Source of the DNA: a bacterium SCSIO 12741
GTDB taxonomy: Bacteria > Bacteroidota > Bacteroidia > Flavobacteriales_G > Salibacteraceae
NCBI GenBank assembly: GCA_024398055.1
Contig: CP073749.1
Location: forward strand, 2,604,594 to 2,668,593
Length of the DNA stretch: 64,000 nucleotides
Direction of reading: 5' to 3'
Part shown: positions 18,602 to 29,096 of the stretch, piece by piece
Layout: the number at the start of each line of letters is the position of its first letter
Numbering within the stretch: the stretch's first letter is position 1
Position numbers and translations under genes: made by a program
The notes under the pieces: generated by a model
The model's database searches: none
What the model was told of the DNA's origin: nothing
The model's input: only the letters and a program-made list of their open reading frames with translations

Positions 18602-18625
18602 TCGTCATCTTAAAAAATTAGAATA

Positions 18626-19321
18626 ATGGCTACTTTGACAAAAAAGAGAAAAGAAGCTCTGTCTAAGCTCGACCAGAACAAAAGCTATTCTTTGAAAGAA
18701 GCTGCTGATCTGGTAAAGGAAATCTCCACCACTAAGTTTGATGCTTCTGTTGATGTTGCTGTACGCTTAGGTGTTGATCCCCGTAAAGCGAATCAAATGG
18801 TTCGTGGAACGGTTACTTTGCCTCACGGTACTGGTAAGGACGTAAAAGTTTTGGTACTGTGTACTCCTGACAAGGAGGAAGAAGCAAAGCAAGCCGGTGC
18901 TGACTATGTTGGTCTTGACGAGTACGTTGACAAGATCAAAGGTGGTTGGACCGACGTGGATGTGATCGTCACTATGCCATCTGTGATGGGTAAGGTTGGT
19001 GCATTGGGTCGTATTTTGGGACCTCGTGGATTGATGCCAAACCCTAAAACAGGTACAGTAACGATGGATATCGCCAAAGCGGTAAACGAAGTGAAAGCCG
19101 GTAAAATCGACTTCCGTGTCGACAAATTCGGAATCATTCACGCTGCCGTTGGTAAAGTTTCCTTTGATGCTAATAAGATTTACGATAACGCTTCCGAGTT
19201 GTTGTCTACCATCATCAAATTGAAGCCTGCTGCTGCTAAAGGAACCTATGTGAAAAGCATTTTCCTTTCAAGCACTATGAGCGCTGGTATTCAGGTAGAC
19301 CCTAAATCGGTTCAGTCGTAA
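18626..19321 (+). CDS. rplA: 50S ribosomal protein L1
   Basis: A 231-residue L1 stalk protein with the signature [20 protein letters not shown]. In other bacteria L1 represses translation of the rplK-rplA mRNA by binding its leader; I do not see a confident L1 target here but did not fold the leader. It is followed 25 bases later by rplJ. Confidence 0.98.
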   Translation: MATLTKKRKEALSKLDQNKSYSLKEAADLVKEISTTKFDASVDVAVRLGVDPRKANQMVRGTVTLPHGTGKDVKVLVLCTPDKEEEAKQAGADYVGLDEYVDKIKGGWTDVDVIVTMPSVMGKVGALGRILGPRGLMPNPKTGTVTMDIAKAVNEVKAGKIDFRVDKFGIIHAAVGKVSFDANKIYDNASELLSTIIKLKPAAAKGTYVKSIFLSSTMSAGIQVDPKSVQS

Positions 19322-19346
19322 GGTATCTCTTAAATGAAGTAAAGCA

Positions 19347-19871
19347 ATGACAAGAGAAGAAAAAAGCAACGTTATACAGGAACTCGCCGATAAACTGGCA
19401 AGTACAGAAGTATTATACCTCACTGACGTGGCCGGCATGAATGCCGAGAACACTGCGAAATTGCGCCGGTTGTGCTTCAACCGCGAAGTGAATTTCAAAG
19501 TGGTTAAGAATACGCTTTTGCGTAAGGCCATGGATCAAGTGGAAGGAAATGACTACAGCGAATTGTACGACGTGTTGAAAGGCAACACATCGATCATGAT
19601 CGCTGAATTCGGTAATACCCCAGCAAAGCTGATTAAGGAATTCAGAGCAAAATCAGAAACTCCGATCCTTAAAGGTGCTTGGGTACAGGAAACCGTATTT
19701 GTAGGTGATGACCAGTTGGAAACTCTGGCCAGCTTGAAGTCTAAAAATGAACTTATCGCTGACGTGGTTGCCCTGTTGCAATCGCCTGCTAAAAACGTTA
19801 TTTCTGCACTTAACTCGGGTGGATCAACCCTGGCTGGTGTAGTTAAAACACTCTCGGAAAGAGCCGAGTAA
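19347..19871 (+). CDS. rplJ: 50S ribosomal protein L10
   Basis: A 174-residue stalk base protein. The N-terminal RNA-binding domain is recognisable (YLTDVAGMNAENTAKLRR, NFKVVKNTLLRKAM), and the C-terminal helix that carries L7/L12 dimers follows. The gene is 25 bases after rplA and 63 bases before rplL. Confidence 0.97.
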   Translation: MTREEKSNVIQELADKLASTEVLYLTDVAGMNAENTAKLRRLCFNREVNFKVVKNTLLRKAMDQVEGNDYSELYDVLKGNTSIMIAEFGNTPAKLIKEFRAKSETPILKGAWVQETVFVGDDQLETLASLKSKNELIADVVALLQSPAKNVISALNSGGSTLAGVVKTLSERAE

Positions 19872-19934
19872 AACAAAGTAATTTGTTTAGTTAATTAATT
19901 CAATTCATTAGTAAAAAATTAAAACTCAATAAAA

Positions 19935-20312
19935 ATGGCTGATTTGAAAGCTTTTGCAGAACAATTGGTAAACCTGACTGTAAAGGAAGTGAACGAACTG
20001 GCAGAAATTCTTAAAGACGAATATGGCATCGAGCCAGCTGCTGCTGCTGTTGCAGTTGCAGGACCTGCTGGTGGTGACGGTGGTGCAGCCGCTGAAGAGA
20101 AAACGGAATTTGACGTTGTCTTGAAAGCTGGTGGACCTAACAAGTTGAAAGTCGTTAAGCTGGTTAAAGAATTGACCGGTCAAGGACTTAAAGAAGCCAA
20201 AGCTATCGTAGACGGAGCTCCTTCTCCATTGAAAGAAGGTGTTGCAAAAGACGAAGCTGAAGCTCTTAAAACTCAGCTCGAAGAAGTTGGAGCTGAAGTT
20301 GAGCTCAAGTAA
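19935..20312 (+). CDS. rplL: 50S ribosomal protein L7/L12
   Basis: A 125-residue stalk protein that recruits translation GTPases. It shows the three classical parts: N-terminal dimerisation helices, an Ala/Gly-rich hinge (about residues 36-54) and the globular C-terminal domain with [20 protein letters not shown] and [13 protein letters not shown]. Confidence 0.98.
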   Translation: MADLKAFAEQLVNLTVKEVNELAEILKDEYGIEPAAAAVAVAGPAGGDGGAAAEEKTEFDVVLKAGGPNKLKVVKLVKELTGQGLKEAKAIVDGAPSPLKEGVAKDEAEALKTQLEEVGAEVELK

Positions 20313-20330
20313 TCTTTACATTGATCTTTA

Positions 20331-20374
20331 TTGCGCAAGGTTTAGACCCCAATGTGGGTCTAAACCCTTGTGCG
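20331..20374 (+). promoter_or_regulatory. Large hairpin between rplL and rpoB
   Basis: TTTAGACCC (20341-20349) pairs perfectly with GGGTCTAAA (20356-20364). The stem continues as GCGCAAGG/CCCTTGTGC with one bulged C, about 17 base pairs in all. There is no T run after it, so it is better read as an attenuator or an RNase processing site that sets the ratio of ribosomal to polymerase proteins, as at the same place in E. coli. Confidence 0.75.
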
Positions 20375-20417
20375 TATATAGCTGTGTGATTGTTTAATTA
20401 ATTCCCTCAATTGTTCC

Positions 20418-23400
20418 ATGATTCAGCAGCAGAAATCGAAACGAATCAATTTCGGTACCACCAAAAACCAACTGGAATACCCGGACTTTCTGGATATTCA
20501 GCTGAAGTCTTTTCAGGACTTCTTTCAATTGGAAACGACTCCCGAGAATCGGGAAGACGAAGGGTTATTCCGTGTATTCAGTGAAAACTTTCCAATCACT
20601 GATGCCCGTAACAACTTTGTCTTGGAGTTCTTGGACTACTTTGTAGACCCTCCTCGTTATTCCATCGCAGAAACTATTGATCGCGGTCTTACTTATAGTG
20701 TTCCACTTAAGGCCAAACTAAAACTGTATTGTACGGATCCAGAGCACGAAGATTTCGAAACCATTGTACAGGATGTGTATTTAGGTACTATTCCTTACAT
20801 GACTCCTAAGGGAGCTTTCGTTATTAACGGTGCAGAACGTGTTGTAGTATCTCAGCTTCACCGTTCTCCAGGTGTATTCTTTGGCCATAGCTTCCATGCT
20901 AATGGTACAAAGCTTTACTCAGCTCGTGTTATTCCTTTCAAAGGAAGCTGGATTGAATTTGCTACCGATATTAACTCGGTCATGTATGCGTACATCGACC
21001 GGAAGAAAAAGTTACCTGTAACCACGCTTTTGAGAGCGATCGGTTATGAGAGTGACAAAGATATTTTGGAGATCTTTAACCTGGCCGATGAGGTTAAGGT
21101 AAACAAGACCCAATTGAAAAAAGCGAAAGGCCGTAAGTTGGCTGCTCGTGTATTGAAAACCTGGTTTGAGGACTTCGTGGATGAAGATACTGGTGAGGTA
21201 GTATCCATCGAACGTAACGAGGTTATTGTTGATCGTGAAACCCTTCTGGAAGAGGAACACATTGATCTGATTCTGGATTCTGGTTCAAAATCTATTCTTC
21301 TACACAAAGAAGATACCAATGCTGCTGATTACACGATCATCTACAATACGCTTCAGAAAGACCCTTCAAACTCTGAAATTGAAGCTGTAGAGCACATCTA
21401 CCGGATTCTGCGTAACGCTGAGCCACCAGATGAGGAAACAGCTCGTGGTATTATCGATAAGTTGTTCTTCTCCGACAAGCGTTATGACTTGGGAGAAGTA
21501 GGTCGTTACCGGATCAACAAGAAGTTGGATCTTAACATCGATATCGATACCAAGATTCTGACGAAAGAGGATATCATCGAGATCATCAAATATTTGATTG
21601 AGTTGATCAACTCAAAAGCTGATGTGGATGATATTGACCACTTGTCGAATCGTCGTGTAAGAACGGTTGGTGAGCAGCTGTATAATCAATTTGGAGTTGG
21701 TTTGGCTCGTATGGCCAGAACTATTCGTGAGCGTATGAACGTACGTGACAACGAAGTATTTACTCCAATTGACTTGATCAACGCGAAGACCTTGTCTTCT
21801 GTGATCAATTCCTTCTTTGGAACAAACCAGTTGTCTCAGTTTATGGATCAAACGAATCCACTCTCTGAGGTTACTCACAAACGTAGAATGTCTGCACTGG
21901 GCCCTGGCGGTCTCTCGAGGGAAAGAGCCGGTTTTGAGGTTCGGGACGTTCACTACACCCACTATGGTCGTTTGTGTACCATTGAAACACCGGAAGGACC
22001 AAACATTGGTTTGATCTCTTCTATGTGTGTATATGCTAAGGTAAACAAGCTTGGATTTATCGAAACTCCTTACCGCAAGGTTGAAGAGGGTAAAGTAGAT
22101 CTGAAAGGCGATGTAGTTTACTTAGCTGCTGAAGAAGAAAACGGAATGACCATTGCTCAGGCCAACGCGGTTATTGGAGATAATGGTGCATTCGAATCTG
22201 ATAAAGTAAAAGCCCGATACGAAGGTGACTTCCCGGTTGTGCCACCAGCAGAGGTAAGTTTGATGGACGTTGCACCTAACCAGATTGCCTCTATCGCGGC
22301 ATCCTTGATTCCATTCCTGGAGCACGATGATGCAAACCGTGCTTTGATGGGATCGAACATGCAACGTCAGGCCGTGCCTCTATTGCGTCCGGAATCTCCG
22401 ATTGTGGGTACTGGATTGGAAGAGCCACTGGCCAAAGATTCGCGTGTGTTGATTCAGGCTGAAGGAAACGGTACTGTTGAGTACGTTGACTCTACCAAAG
22501 TAACCATCAAGTACGACCGCGATGAGCAGGACGAGTTGGTGAACTTTGGAGATGCCTTCAAATCATACACACTGACTAAGTTTTCGAAAACAAACCAGGC
22601 TACTACCATTAACCACAAGCCTATCGTAAGAAGAGGCCAACGTGTGGAAAAAGGTGAAGTACTGGTAGAAGGATATGCAACTCAAGACGGTGAATTGGCA
22701 CTGGGACGTAACCTGATGGTGGCATTCATGCCTTGGAAAGGTTACAACTTTGAGGATGCGATCGTTATTTCCGAAAACGTTGTTAAAGACGATATCTACA
22801 CTTCCGTACACGTTGACGAGTACACCTTGGAAGTTAGAGATACTAAGTTAGGTTTGGAAGAGCTTACTGCTGACATCCCGAATGTGAGCGAAGAAGCTAC
22901 TAAAAACCTGGATGAAAACGGATTGATCCGTGTAGGATGTCACGTTTCTGAAGGAGATATTCTTATTGGTAAGATTACTCCTAAAGGGGAAACAGATCCT
23001 ACTCCAGAAGAGAAATTACTCCGTGCCATCTTTGGTGATAAAGCAGGTGATGTAAAAGACGCTTCCTTGAAAGTTCCACCATCAGTAGTTGGTGTGGTAA
23101 CGGATAAGAAGTTGTTCTCTCGCAAGCTTAAAGATCGTAAAGCCAAACTGGAAGAGAAGCAATTGCTCGAAGAGGTAGACGAAGTACACAACAAGAAAAT
23201 GGCCGATTTGAAATCGAGCCTGGTTGAAAAACTGTTTACCATCGTTAGCGGTAAAACTTCTCAAGGTGTGAACAACAACTTCAAAGAAGAAGTTATTCCT
23301 AAGGGAACCAAGTTTACACTTAAGTTGTTGACTTCTGTTGACTATGCAGATATCAGCGCTTCAGGATGGACCACCGATGATGAAAAGAATGGATTGATCA

Positions 23401-24227
23401 AGCGTTTGTTGCACAACTACCACGTAAAAGTGAGTGAGTTGATCGGAGTAATGAAGCGTGAAAAATTCAAAATCTCTATTGGAGATGAATTGCCACCAGG
23501 AATCGTTCAATTGGCTAAGGTTTATGTAGCCAAGAAACGTAAACTGAAAGTGGGTGATAAAATGGCTGGACGTCACGGTAACAAGGGTATTGTAGCCAAG
23601 ATTGTTCGCCAGGAAGACATGCCATTTATGGCAGACGGAACTCCAGTAGACATCGTGTTGAACCCACTTGGGGTACCATCACGTATGAACTTGGGGCAGA
23701 TTTACGAAACCGTATTAGGTTGGGCAGGTTTGAAGTTGGGTAAGAAATTCGCAACTCCAATTTTTGATGGTGCTTCCTTGAAGCAGATCGATGACTACTC
23801 TGAGCAAGCTGATATCCCAAGCATGGGTCGTACTTTCCTTTATGATGGAGGTACCGGTGAAATGTTTGATCAACCTGCTACTGTAGGTGTGATCTACATG
23901 CTTAAACTGCACCACCTGGTTGATGACAAGATGCACGCCAGATCGATTGGACCATACTCCCTCATTACGCAACAGCCATTGGGTGGTAAAGCCCAGTTTG
24001 GAGGTCAGCGTTTTGGTGAGATGGAGGTATGGGCACTCGAGGCCTTTGGAGCATCTAACATCCTGCAGGAAATCCTTACCGTTAAGTCGGATGATGTGAT
24101 CGGTAGAGCTAAGGCTTACGAGAAGATCGTTAAGGGTGAGAACATGCCGACACCGGGTATTCCGGAGTCGTTTAATGTACTCCTGCATGAGATGAGAGGA
24201 CTCTGTCTGAACATCACCCTGGATTAA
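20418..24227 (+). CDS. rpoB: DNA-directed RNA polymerase subunit beta
   Basis: This 1269-residue core subunit has the rifampicin-region sequence ([40 protein letters not shown]), the catalytic region [18 protein letters not shown] and the C-terminal [21 protein letters not shown] see no resistance-type substitution in the conserved rifampicin cluster: the [12 protein letters not shown] and ALGPGGL blocks are intact. Its ATG lies about 105 bases after rplL, beyond the hairpin. Confidence 0.99.
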   Translation: MIQQQKSKRINFGTTKNQLEYPDFLDIQLKSFQDFFQLETTPENREDEGLFRVFSENFPITDARNNFVLEFLDYFVDPPRYSIAETIDRGLTYSVPLKAKLKLYCTDPEHEDFETIVQDVYLGTIPYMTPKGAFVINGAERVVVSQLHRSPGVFFGHSFHANGTKLYSARVIPFKGSWIEFATDINSVMYAYIDRKKKLPVTTLLRAIGYESDKDILEIFNLADEVKVNKTQLKKAKGRKLAARVLKTWFEDFVDEDTGEVVSIERNEVIVDRETLLEEEHIDLILDSGSKSILLHKEDTNAADYTIIYNTLQKDPSNSEIEAVEHIYRILRNAEPPDEETARGIIDKLFFSDKRYDLGEVGRYRINKKLDLNIDIDTKILTKEDIIEIIKYLIELINSKADVDDIDHLSNRRVRTVGEQLYNQFGVGLARMARTIRERMNVRDNEVFTPIDLINAKTLSSVINSFFGTNQLSQFMDQTNPLSEVTHKRRMSALGPGGLSRERAGFEVRDVHYTHYGRLCTIETPEGPNIGLISSMCVYAKVNKLGFIETPYRKVEEGKVDLKGDVVYLAAEEENGMTIAQANAVIGDNGAFESDKVKARYEGDFPVVPPAEVSLMDVAPNQIASIAASLIPFLEHDDANRALMGSNMQRQAVPLLRPESPIVGTGLEEPLAKDSRVLIQAEGNGTVEYVDSTKVTIKYDRDEQDELVNFGDAFKSYTLTKFSKTNQATTINHKPIVRRGQRVEKGEVLVEGYATQDGELALGRNLMVAFMPWKGYNFEDAIVISENVVKDDIYTSVHVDEYTLEVRDTKLGLEELTADIPNVSEEATKNLDENGLIRVGCHVSEGDILIGKITPKGETDPTPEEKLLRAIFGDKAGDVKDASLKVPPSVVGVVTDKKLFSRKLKDRKAKLEEKQLLEEVDEVHNKKMADLKSSLVEKLFTIVSGKTSQGVNNNFKEEVIPKGTKFTLKLLTSVDYADISASGWTTDDEKNGLIKRLLHNYHVKVSELIGVMKREKFKISIGDELPPGIVQLAKVYVAKKRKLKVGDKMAGRHGNKGIVAKIVRQEDMPFMADGTPVDIVLNPLGVPSRMNLGQIYETVLGWAGLKLGKKFATPIFDGASLKQIDDYSEQADIPSMGRTFLYDGGTGEMFDQPATVGVIYMLKLHHLVDDKMHARSIGPYSLITQQPLGGKAQFGGQRFGEMEVWALEAFGASNILQEILTVKSDDVIGRAKAYEKIVKGENMPTPGIPESFNVLLHEMRGLCLNITLD

Positions 24228-24269
24228 TTTTTGAATTGTCTTATTGACTTTAAATAATTTCTTTCAAAT

Positions 24270-27200
24270 ATGGCTCTTAGGAAAGACAACAAAGTAAACA
24301 GCGACTTTAAGAGAATTACCATTAGCCTGGCTTCTCCAGAAATGATCCTCGAGGGTTCTCGTGGTGAGGTTTTGAAGCCTGAAACCATCAACTACCGGAC
24401 TTATAAGCCGGAACGCGACGGGTTGTTCTGCGAGCGCATTTTCGGTCCTATCAAGGATTTTGAGTGCCACTGTGGAAAATACAAGAGAATCCGCTATAAA
24501 GGAATCATCTGTGACCGTTGTGGTGTTGAGGTAACCGAGAAAAAGGTAAGACGTGAGCGTATGGGACACATCTCTTTGGTGGTTCCAGTTGCACACATCT
24601 GGTACTTCAAGTCACTGCCTAATAAGATCGGATACTTGCTTGGTCTTCCAAGTAAGAAATTGGATTCGATCATTTACTACGAGCGTTATGTTGTCATTCA
24701 ACCAGGTGTAGCTACCAATGCAGAAGGTGAACCATTAAACGTTTCTGAATTTCTGACAGAGGAAGAATACCTGGATATTCTTGACACTCTACCTAAAGAT
24801 AACCAGTATCTGGACGATAATGATCCAAACAAGTTTATCGCCAAAATGGGTGCGGAAGCACTTTACGGATTGTTGGCAAACTTGAAGTTGGACGAATTGT
24901 CCTACGAATTGCGTCACAAAGCAAACACTGAAACCTCTCAGCAACGTAAGAATGAAGCTCTCAAAAGACTTCAGGTAGTGGAGGCTTTCCGTGAGGCCAA
25001 TGGCCGTATGGAAAACCGTCCTGAGTGGATGATCGTGAAGGTAGTACCTGTTATTCCACCAGAATTGCGCCCATTGGTGCCATTGGATGGTGGTCGATTT
25101 GCTACCTCTGACTTGAATGACCTTTACCGTCGTGTGATTATCCGTAACAACCGCTTGAAGCGTTTGTTGGAGATTAAGGCACCAGAGGTTATCCTTCGTA
25201 ACGAGAAGCGTATGCTTCAGGAAGCGGTTGACTCCCTGTTTGACAACTCCAGAAAGTCTTCAGCTGTTAAGACTGAATCAAACCGTGCATTGAAATCCCT
25301 TTCTGATTCCTTGAAAGGTAAGCAAGGTCGTTTCCGTCAAAACTTGTTGGGTAAGCGTGTTGACTACTCCGCTCGTTCGGTAATCGTAGTTGGACCTGAA
25401 TTGAAGCTTCACGAATGTGGTCTTCCAAAAAGTATGGCGGCTGAATTGTACAAGCCTTTCATCATCCGTAAGATGATTGAACGTGGTATTGTAAAGACCG
25501 TTAAATCTGCGAAGAAGATCGTTGACCGGAAAGAACCAGTTGTATGGGATATCCTTGAAAACGTATTGAAAGGACACCCTGTACTACTTAACCGGGCTCC
25601 AACACTGCACCGTTTGGGTATTCAGGCCTTCCAGCCGAAATTGATCGAAGGAAAAGCGATTCAGTTGCACCCACTGGTATGTACTGCATTTAACGCGGAT
25701 TTTGATGGTGACCAGATGGCTGTTCACCTTCCATTGGGTAATGCTGCTATTCTTGAGGCTCAGCTTTTGATGCTTGCTTCTCACAACATTCTGAACCCTG
25801 CAAACGGTGCTCCGATTGCAGTACCTTCTCAGGATATGGTTTTGGGTCTATACTATACGACCAAGCCGAGAGTAACGTCAGAAGACAGAGTAGTGAAAGG
25901 TCAGGGAATGACTTTCTACTCCGCTCAGGAAGTAATTATCGCTTATAACGAGAAAAAATTGGATCTCCACGCTGTGATCAAAGTGAAAGTTCACGATCGC
26001 GTTGACGGAGAGCCTGTATTCCATACAATTGAAACCACTTGTGGTCGCGTACTCTTCAACGAAGTAGTACCGGAAGAAGCTGGTTTTATCAACGAATTGT
26101 TGACCAAGAAATCGCTTAGAGACATTATCGGTCGTGTATTAAAGCAAACTGGTTTTGCTAAAACAGCGAAATTCCTGGATGATATTAAGCAACTTGGGTT
26201 CTACATGGCCTACAAAGGTGGACTATCGTTCAACCTTCAGGACATCGTAATTCCACCCGAGAAAGAAATCCTATTGGACGATGCGAATGCTCAGGTAGAA
26301 GACGTGTTGATGAACTACAACATGGGTCTTATTACCAACAACGAGCGTTACAACCAGATCATTGATATCTGGACGCACACCAACTCCAAGTTGACTCACG
26401 CTTTGATGACCCGTCTGAAAAATGACAACCAAGGTTTCAACTCCATCTTTATGATGTTTGACTCTGGTGCGAGGGGATCTAAAGAGCAGATTCGTCAGCT
26501 AAGCGGTATGCGTGGTTTGATGGCCAAGCCTCGTAAATCCGGATCATCAGGAGGTCAGGAAATTATTGAAAACCCGATTCTCTCTAACTTTAAAGAGGGA
26601 CTTTCGATTCTTGAGTACTTTATCTCTACTCACGGTGCACGTAAAGGTCTTGCGGATACGGCCCTTAAAACGGCGGATGCTGGTTACCTAACTCGTCGTT
26701 TGGTAGATGTATCTCAAGATGTTGTTATTACTGAGCATGACTGTGGAACCTTGAGAGGTTTGACGGCTACGGCTCTTAAAAACAACGAAGAGATCGTTGA
26801 ATCTCTTTACGATCGCATTTTGGGTCGTACTTCTCTTAACGATATCGTTCACCCTGAAAGCGGTGAGGTAATTGCCGAGGCAACTGCTGAGATTACTGAA
26901 GATATCGCCAGAAGAGTGGAAGATGCTGGAATCGAAGAAGTAGAAATTCGTTCGGTATTGACCTGTGAAACCAGACGTGGTGTTTGTGCCAAATGTTATG
27001 GTCGCTCATTGGCCTCTGGTAAGATGGTTCAACGAGGTGAAGCAGTTGGTGTAATTGCTGCACAGTCGATCGGGGAACCAGGAACACAGCTTACACTACG
27101 TACCTTCCACGTAGGGGGTACTGCATCTAACATTGCTGCTGAATCAAGTATTATCGCTAAGAATGCTGGTAAACTCGAAATTGACGAGTTGAGAACCATC

Positions 27201-28574
27201 AAGCGTAAGAACGACGAGGGCAAAGAGGTAGAAGTAGTGATTGGCCGTTCTGCTGAGATGAGAATCATTGATCCTGAAACCGGAAGTGTAACAGCGACTA
27301 ACATTGTACCTTACGGTGCTGAGCTTTACAAGAAGTCTGGTAACAAGGTTAAGAAGGAAGAGCTTATCTGTAAGTGGGATCCATACAACGCCGTTATCCT
27401 GACCGAATTTGATGGTAAAGTAGTTTACGAAAACATCATTAGAGGTATTACTTATAAGGAAGAGTCCGATGAACAAACCGGATTTACGGAAAAAGTAATC
27501 ATCGAAAACCGTGATAAGAAGAAGAACCCTACCATTATTATTCAGAACTCTAAGAACGAGGTATTGCGTTCCTACAACATTCCAGTAGGTGCTCACATTA
27601 TCGTTGAGGAAGGTGATAAGGTAGAAGCAGGTAAGATTCTGGTTAAGATTCCACGTCAGAGTGGTAAGACTGGGGATATTACCGGTGGTCTTCCAAGGGT
27701 AACTGAGCTGTTTGAAGCTCGTAATCCATCTAACCCAGCTGTGGTATCAGCTGTTGACGGTGTGGTTTCATTCGGTAAGATTAAGCGTGGTAACCGTGAG
27801 GTTATCGTAGAGACTCGTACCGGTGATATCAGAAAGTATTTGGTTTCCTTGTCTAAGCATATCCTGGTTCAGGAAAATGACTTTGTGAAGGCTGGTACTC
27901 CACTTTCTGATGGAGCTACCACTCCAACTGATATCTTGAACATTAAAGGCCCTACAGCCGTTCAGGAATACATCGTAAACGAGGTTCAGGAAGTTTACCG
28001 TCTACAGGGTGTAAAAATTAATGATAAGCACTTTGAAGTAATCGTACGTCAGATGATGCGTAAGGTTGAGATCAAGAATTCGGGTGATACTCGATTCCTG
28101 GAAAACCAGATCGTAAACAAGACCGATTTCATCGAAGAAAACGATAAGATTTTCGGAAAGATGCTGGTAGAAGATGCCGGAGATTCTGAAAAGTACGTAG
28201 CTGGTCAAATTATCACTCGTGTGAATTTGAAGGATGAAAACGCGATTTTGACTCGTAAAGAGTTGAAGCCAATCGTGGGACGTGAAGCAAAACCTGCTAT
28301 CGGTCAAACGATTCTTCAAGGTATCACGAAGGCCTCTCTTCAAACAGACAGCTTTATCTCAGCTGCATCCTTCCAGGAAACTACGAAGGTGCTTAACGAG
28401 GCAGCTGTACGTGGAAAGCAAGACTACTTGCTTGGCTTGAAAGAGAACGTAATCGTTGGTCACCGTATCCCAGCCGGTACCGGTTTGAGAGACTACGAAG
28501 ATTACATCGTAGGATCCAAAGAGGAATACGAAAAACTAATGGGTGCAAAAGAAAGCGAAGTGGCCCTGGATTAA
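24270..28574 (+). CDS. rpoC: DNA-directed RNA polymerase subunit beta'
   Basis: The 1434-residue subunit carries the catalytic Asp triad in [14 protein letters not shown], the N-terminal zinc site (CHCGKYKR...CDRCGVEVT), the second zinc site ([14 protein letters not shown]) and the trigger-loop region ([20 protein letters not shown]). It starts 42 bases after rpoB and ends at a terminator, closing the operon that begins at tRNA-Trp or secE. Confidence 0.99.
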   Translation: MALRKDNKVNSDFKRITISLASPEMILEGSRGEVLKPETINYRTYKPERDGLFCERIFGPIKDFECHCGKYKRIRYKGIICDRCGVEVTEKKVRRERMGHISLVVPVAHIWYFKSLPNKIGYLLGLPSKKLDSIIYYERYVVIQPGVATNAEGEPLNVSEFLTEEEYLDILDTLPKDNQYLDDNDPNKFIAKMGAEALYGLLANLKLDELSYELRHKANTETSQQRKNEALKRLQVVEAFREANGRMENRPEWMIVKVVPVIPPELRPLVPLDGGRFATSDLNDLYRRVIIRNNRLKRLLEIKAPEVILRNEKRMLQEAVDSLFDNSRKSSAVKTESNRALKSLSDSLKGKQGRFRQNLLGKRVDYSARSVIVVGPELKLHECGLPKSMAAELYKPFIIRKMIERGIVKTVKSAKKIVDRKEPVVWDILENVLKGHPVLLNRAPTLHRLGIQAFQPKLIEGKAIQLHPLVCTAFNADFDGDQMAVHLPLGNAAILEAQLLMLASHNILNPANGAPIAVPSQDMVLGLYYTTKPRVTSEDRVVKGQGMTFYSAQEVIIAYNEKKLDLHAVIKVKVHDRVDGEPVFHTIETTCGRVLFNEVVPEEAGFINELLTKKSLRDIIGRVLKQTGFAKTAKFLDDIKQLGFYMAYKGGLSFNLQDIVIPPEKEILLDDANAQVEDVLMNYNMGLITNNERYNQIIDIWTHTNSKLTHALMTRLKNDNQGFNSIFMMFDSGARGSKEQIRQLSGMRGLMAKPRKSGSSGGQEIIENPILSNFKEGLSILEYFISTHGARKGLADTALKTADAGYLTRRLVDVSQDVVITEHDCGTLRGLTATALKNNEEIVESLYDRILGRTSLNDIVHPESGEVIAEATAEITEDIARRVEDAGIEEVEIRSVLTCETRRGVCAKCYGRSLASGKMVQRGEAVGVIAAQSIGEPGTQLTLRTFHVGGTASNIAAESSIIAKNAGKLEIDELRTIKRKNDEGKEVEVVIGRSAEMRIIDPETGSVTATNIVPYGAELYKKSGNKVKKEELICKWDPYNAVILTEFDGKVVYENIIRGITYKEESDEQTGFTEKVIIENRDKKKNPTIIIQNSKNEVLRSYNIPVGAHIIVEEGDKVEAGKILVKIPRQSGKTGDITGGLPRVTELFEARNPSNPAVVSAVDGVVSFGKIKRGNREVIVETRTGDIRKYLVSLSKHILVQENDFVKAGTPLSDGATTPTDILNIKGPTAVQEYIVNEVQEVYRLQGVKINDKHFEVIVRQMMRKVEIKNSGDTRFLENQIVNKTDFIEENDKIFGKMLVEDAGDSEKYVAGQIITRVNLKDENAILTRKELKPIVGREAKPAIGQTILQGITKASLQTDSFISAASFQETTKVLNEAAVRGKQDYLLGLKENVIVGHRIPAGTGLRDYEDYIVGSKEEYEKLMGAKESEVALD

Positions 28575-28599
28575 TTATCCGATAACACTTTACAACAAT

Positions 28600-28638
28600 A
28601 AAAAAAGCCCTTCTGCAAATTGTAGAGGGGCTTTTTCG
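28600..28638 (+). terminator. Rho-independent terminator after rpoC
   Basis: AAAAAGCCCTTCTGCA pairs with TGTAGAGGGGCTTTTT through G-U pairs, with an AAT loop, and the downstream arm ends in five T. Confidence 0.9.
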
Positions 28639-28682
28639 TTATACTTGAGGACAGGATTATTAAACGTATTATTTCCGAAAAA

Positions 28683-29009
28683 ATGAGTGATCAACAGGAA
28701 CAAAAACCAGGACAACTGAATATTGAAATTAGCGAAGAAGTAGCTGAAGGGGTGTATTCAAACCTGGCCATTATAACCCATAGCAATTCTGAGTTTATCG
28801 TGGACTTCATTAATGTAATGCCCGGTACTCCCAAGTCGAAGGTGAAGTCGAGAATTGTTTTGAATCCACACCACGCAAAAAGATTGTACAAGGCGCTTCA
28901 GGATAACCTGGCTAAGTATGAAGAAATGCATGGTGAGATCAAAGACCATGGAAGTCCGGAATTACCTTCTATTCCGCTAAATTTCGGTGGCCCTGCAGGG
29001 GAAGCTTGA
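28683..29009 (+). CDS. DUF3467 domain-containing protein
   Basis: A 108-residue protein recognised by the DUF3467 pattern: EEVAEGVYSNLAIITHSNSE, FIVDFINVMPGTPKSKVKSR and NPHHAKRLYKALQDNLAKYE. The family is small, soluble and of unknown role. It commonly sits next to rpoC in Bacteroidota, which fits here, but a terminator separates the two. The ending is Pro/Gly rich (SIPLNFGGPAGEA). Confidence 0.85.
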   Translation: MSDQQEQKPGQLNIEISEEVAEGVYSNLAIITHSNSEFIVDFINVMPGTPKSKVKSRIVLNPHHAKRLYKALQDNLAKYEEMHGEIKDHGSPELPSIPLNFGGPAGEA

Positions 29010-29012
29010 TGA

Positions 29013-29096
29013 ATATTGAATTTCGAATTCTGAATTCCGAGGTTCGCTGGACGGCAGAACCTTCAAGATTGGAAATTCAAATTTCAGGATTCAGAA
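29013..29096. other. AT-rich imperfect palindrome between convergent genes
   Basis: The gap between the convergent DUF3467 and patatin genes holds GAATTCTGAATTCC-like sequence on one side and its rough inverse (AATTTCAGGATTCAGAATT) on the other. In the centre, AGGTTC (29040-29045) pairs with GAACCT (29057-29062). It could act as a bidirectional terminator; no clear T run follows on either strand. Confidence 0.45.

Noticed and set aside
20700-22000. Rifampicin-resistance changes in rpoB
   Set aside because: The conserved rifampicin-cluster residues look intact by eye, so no resistance call is made.
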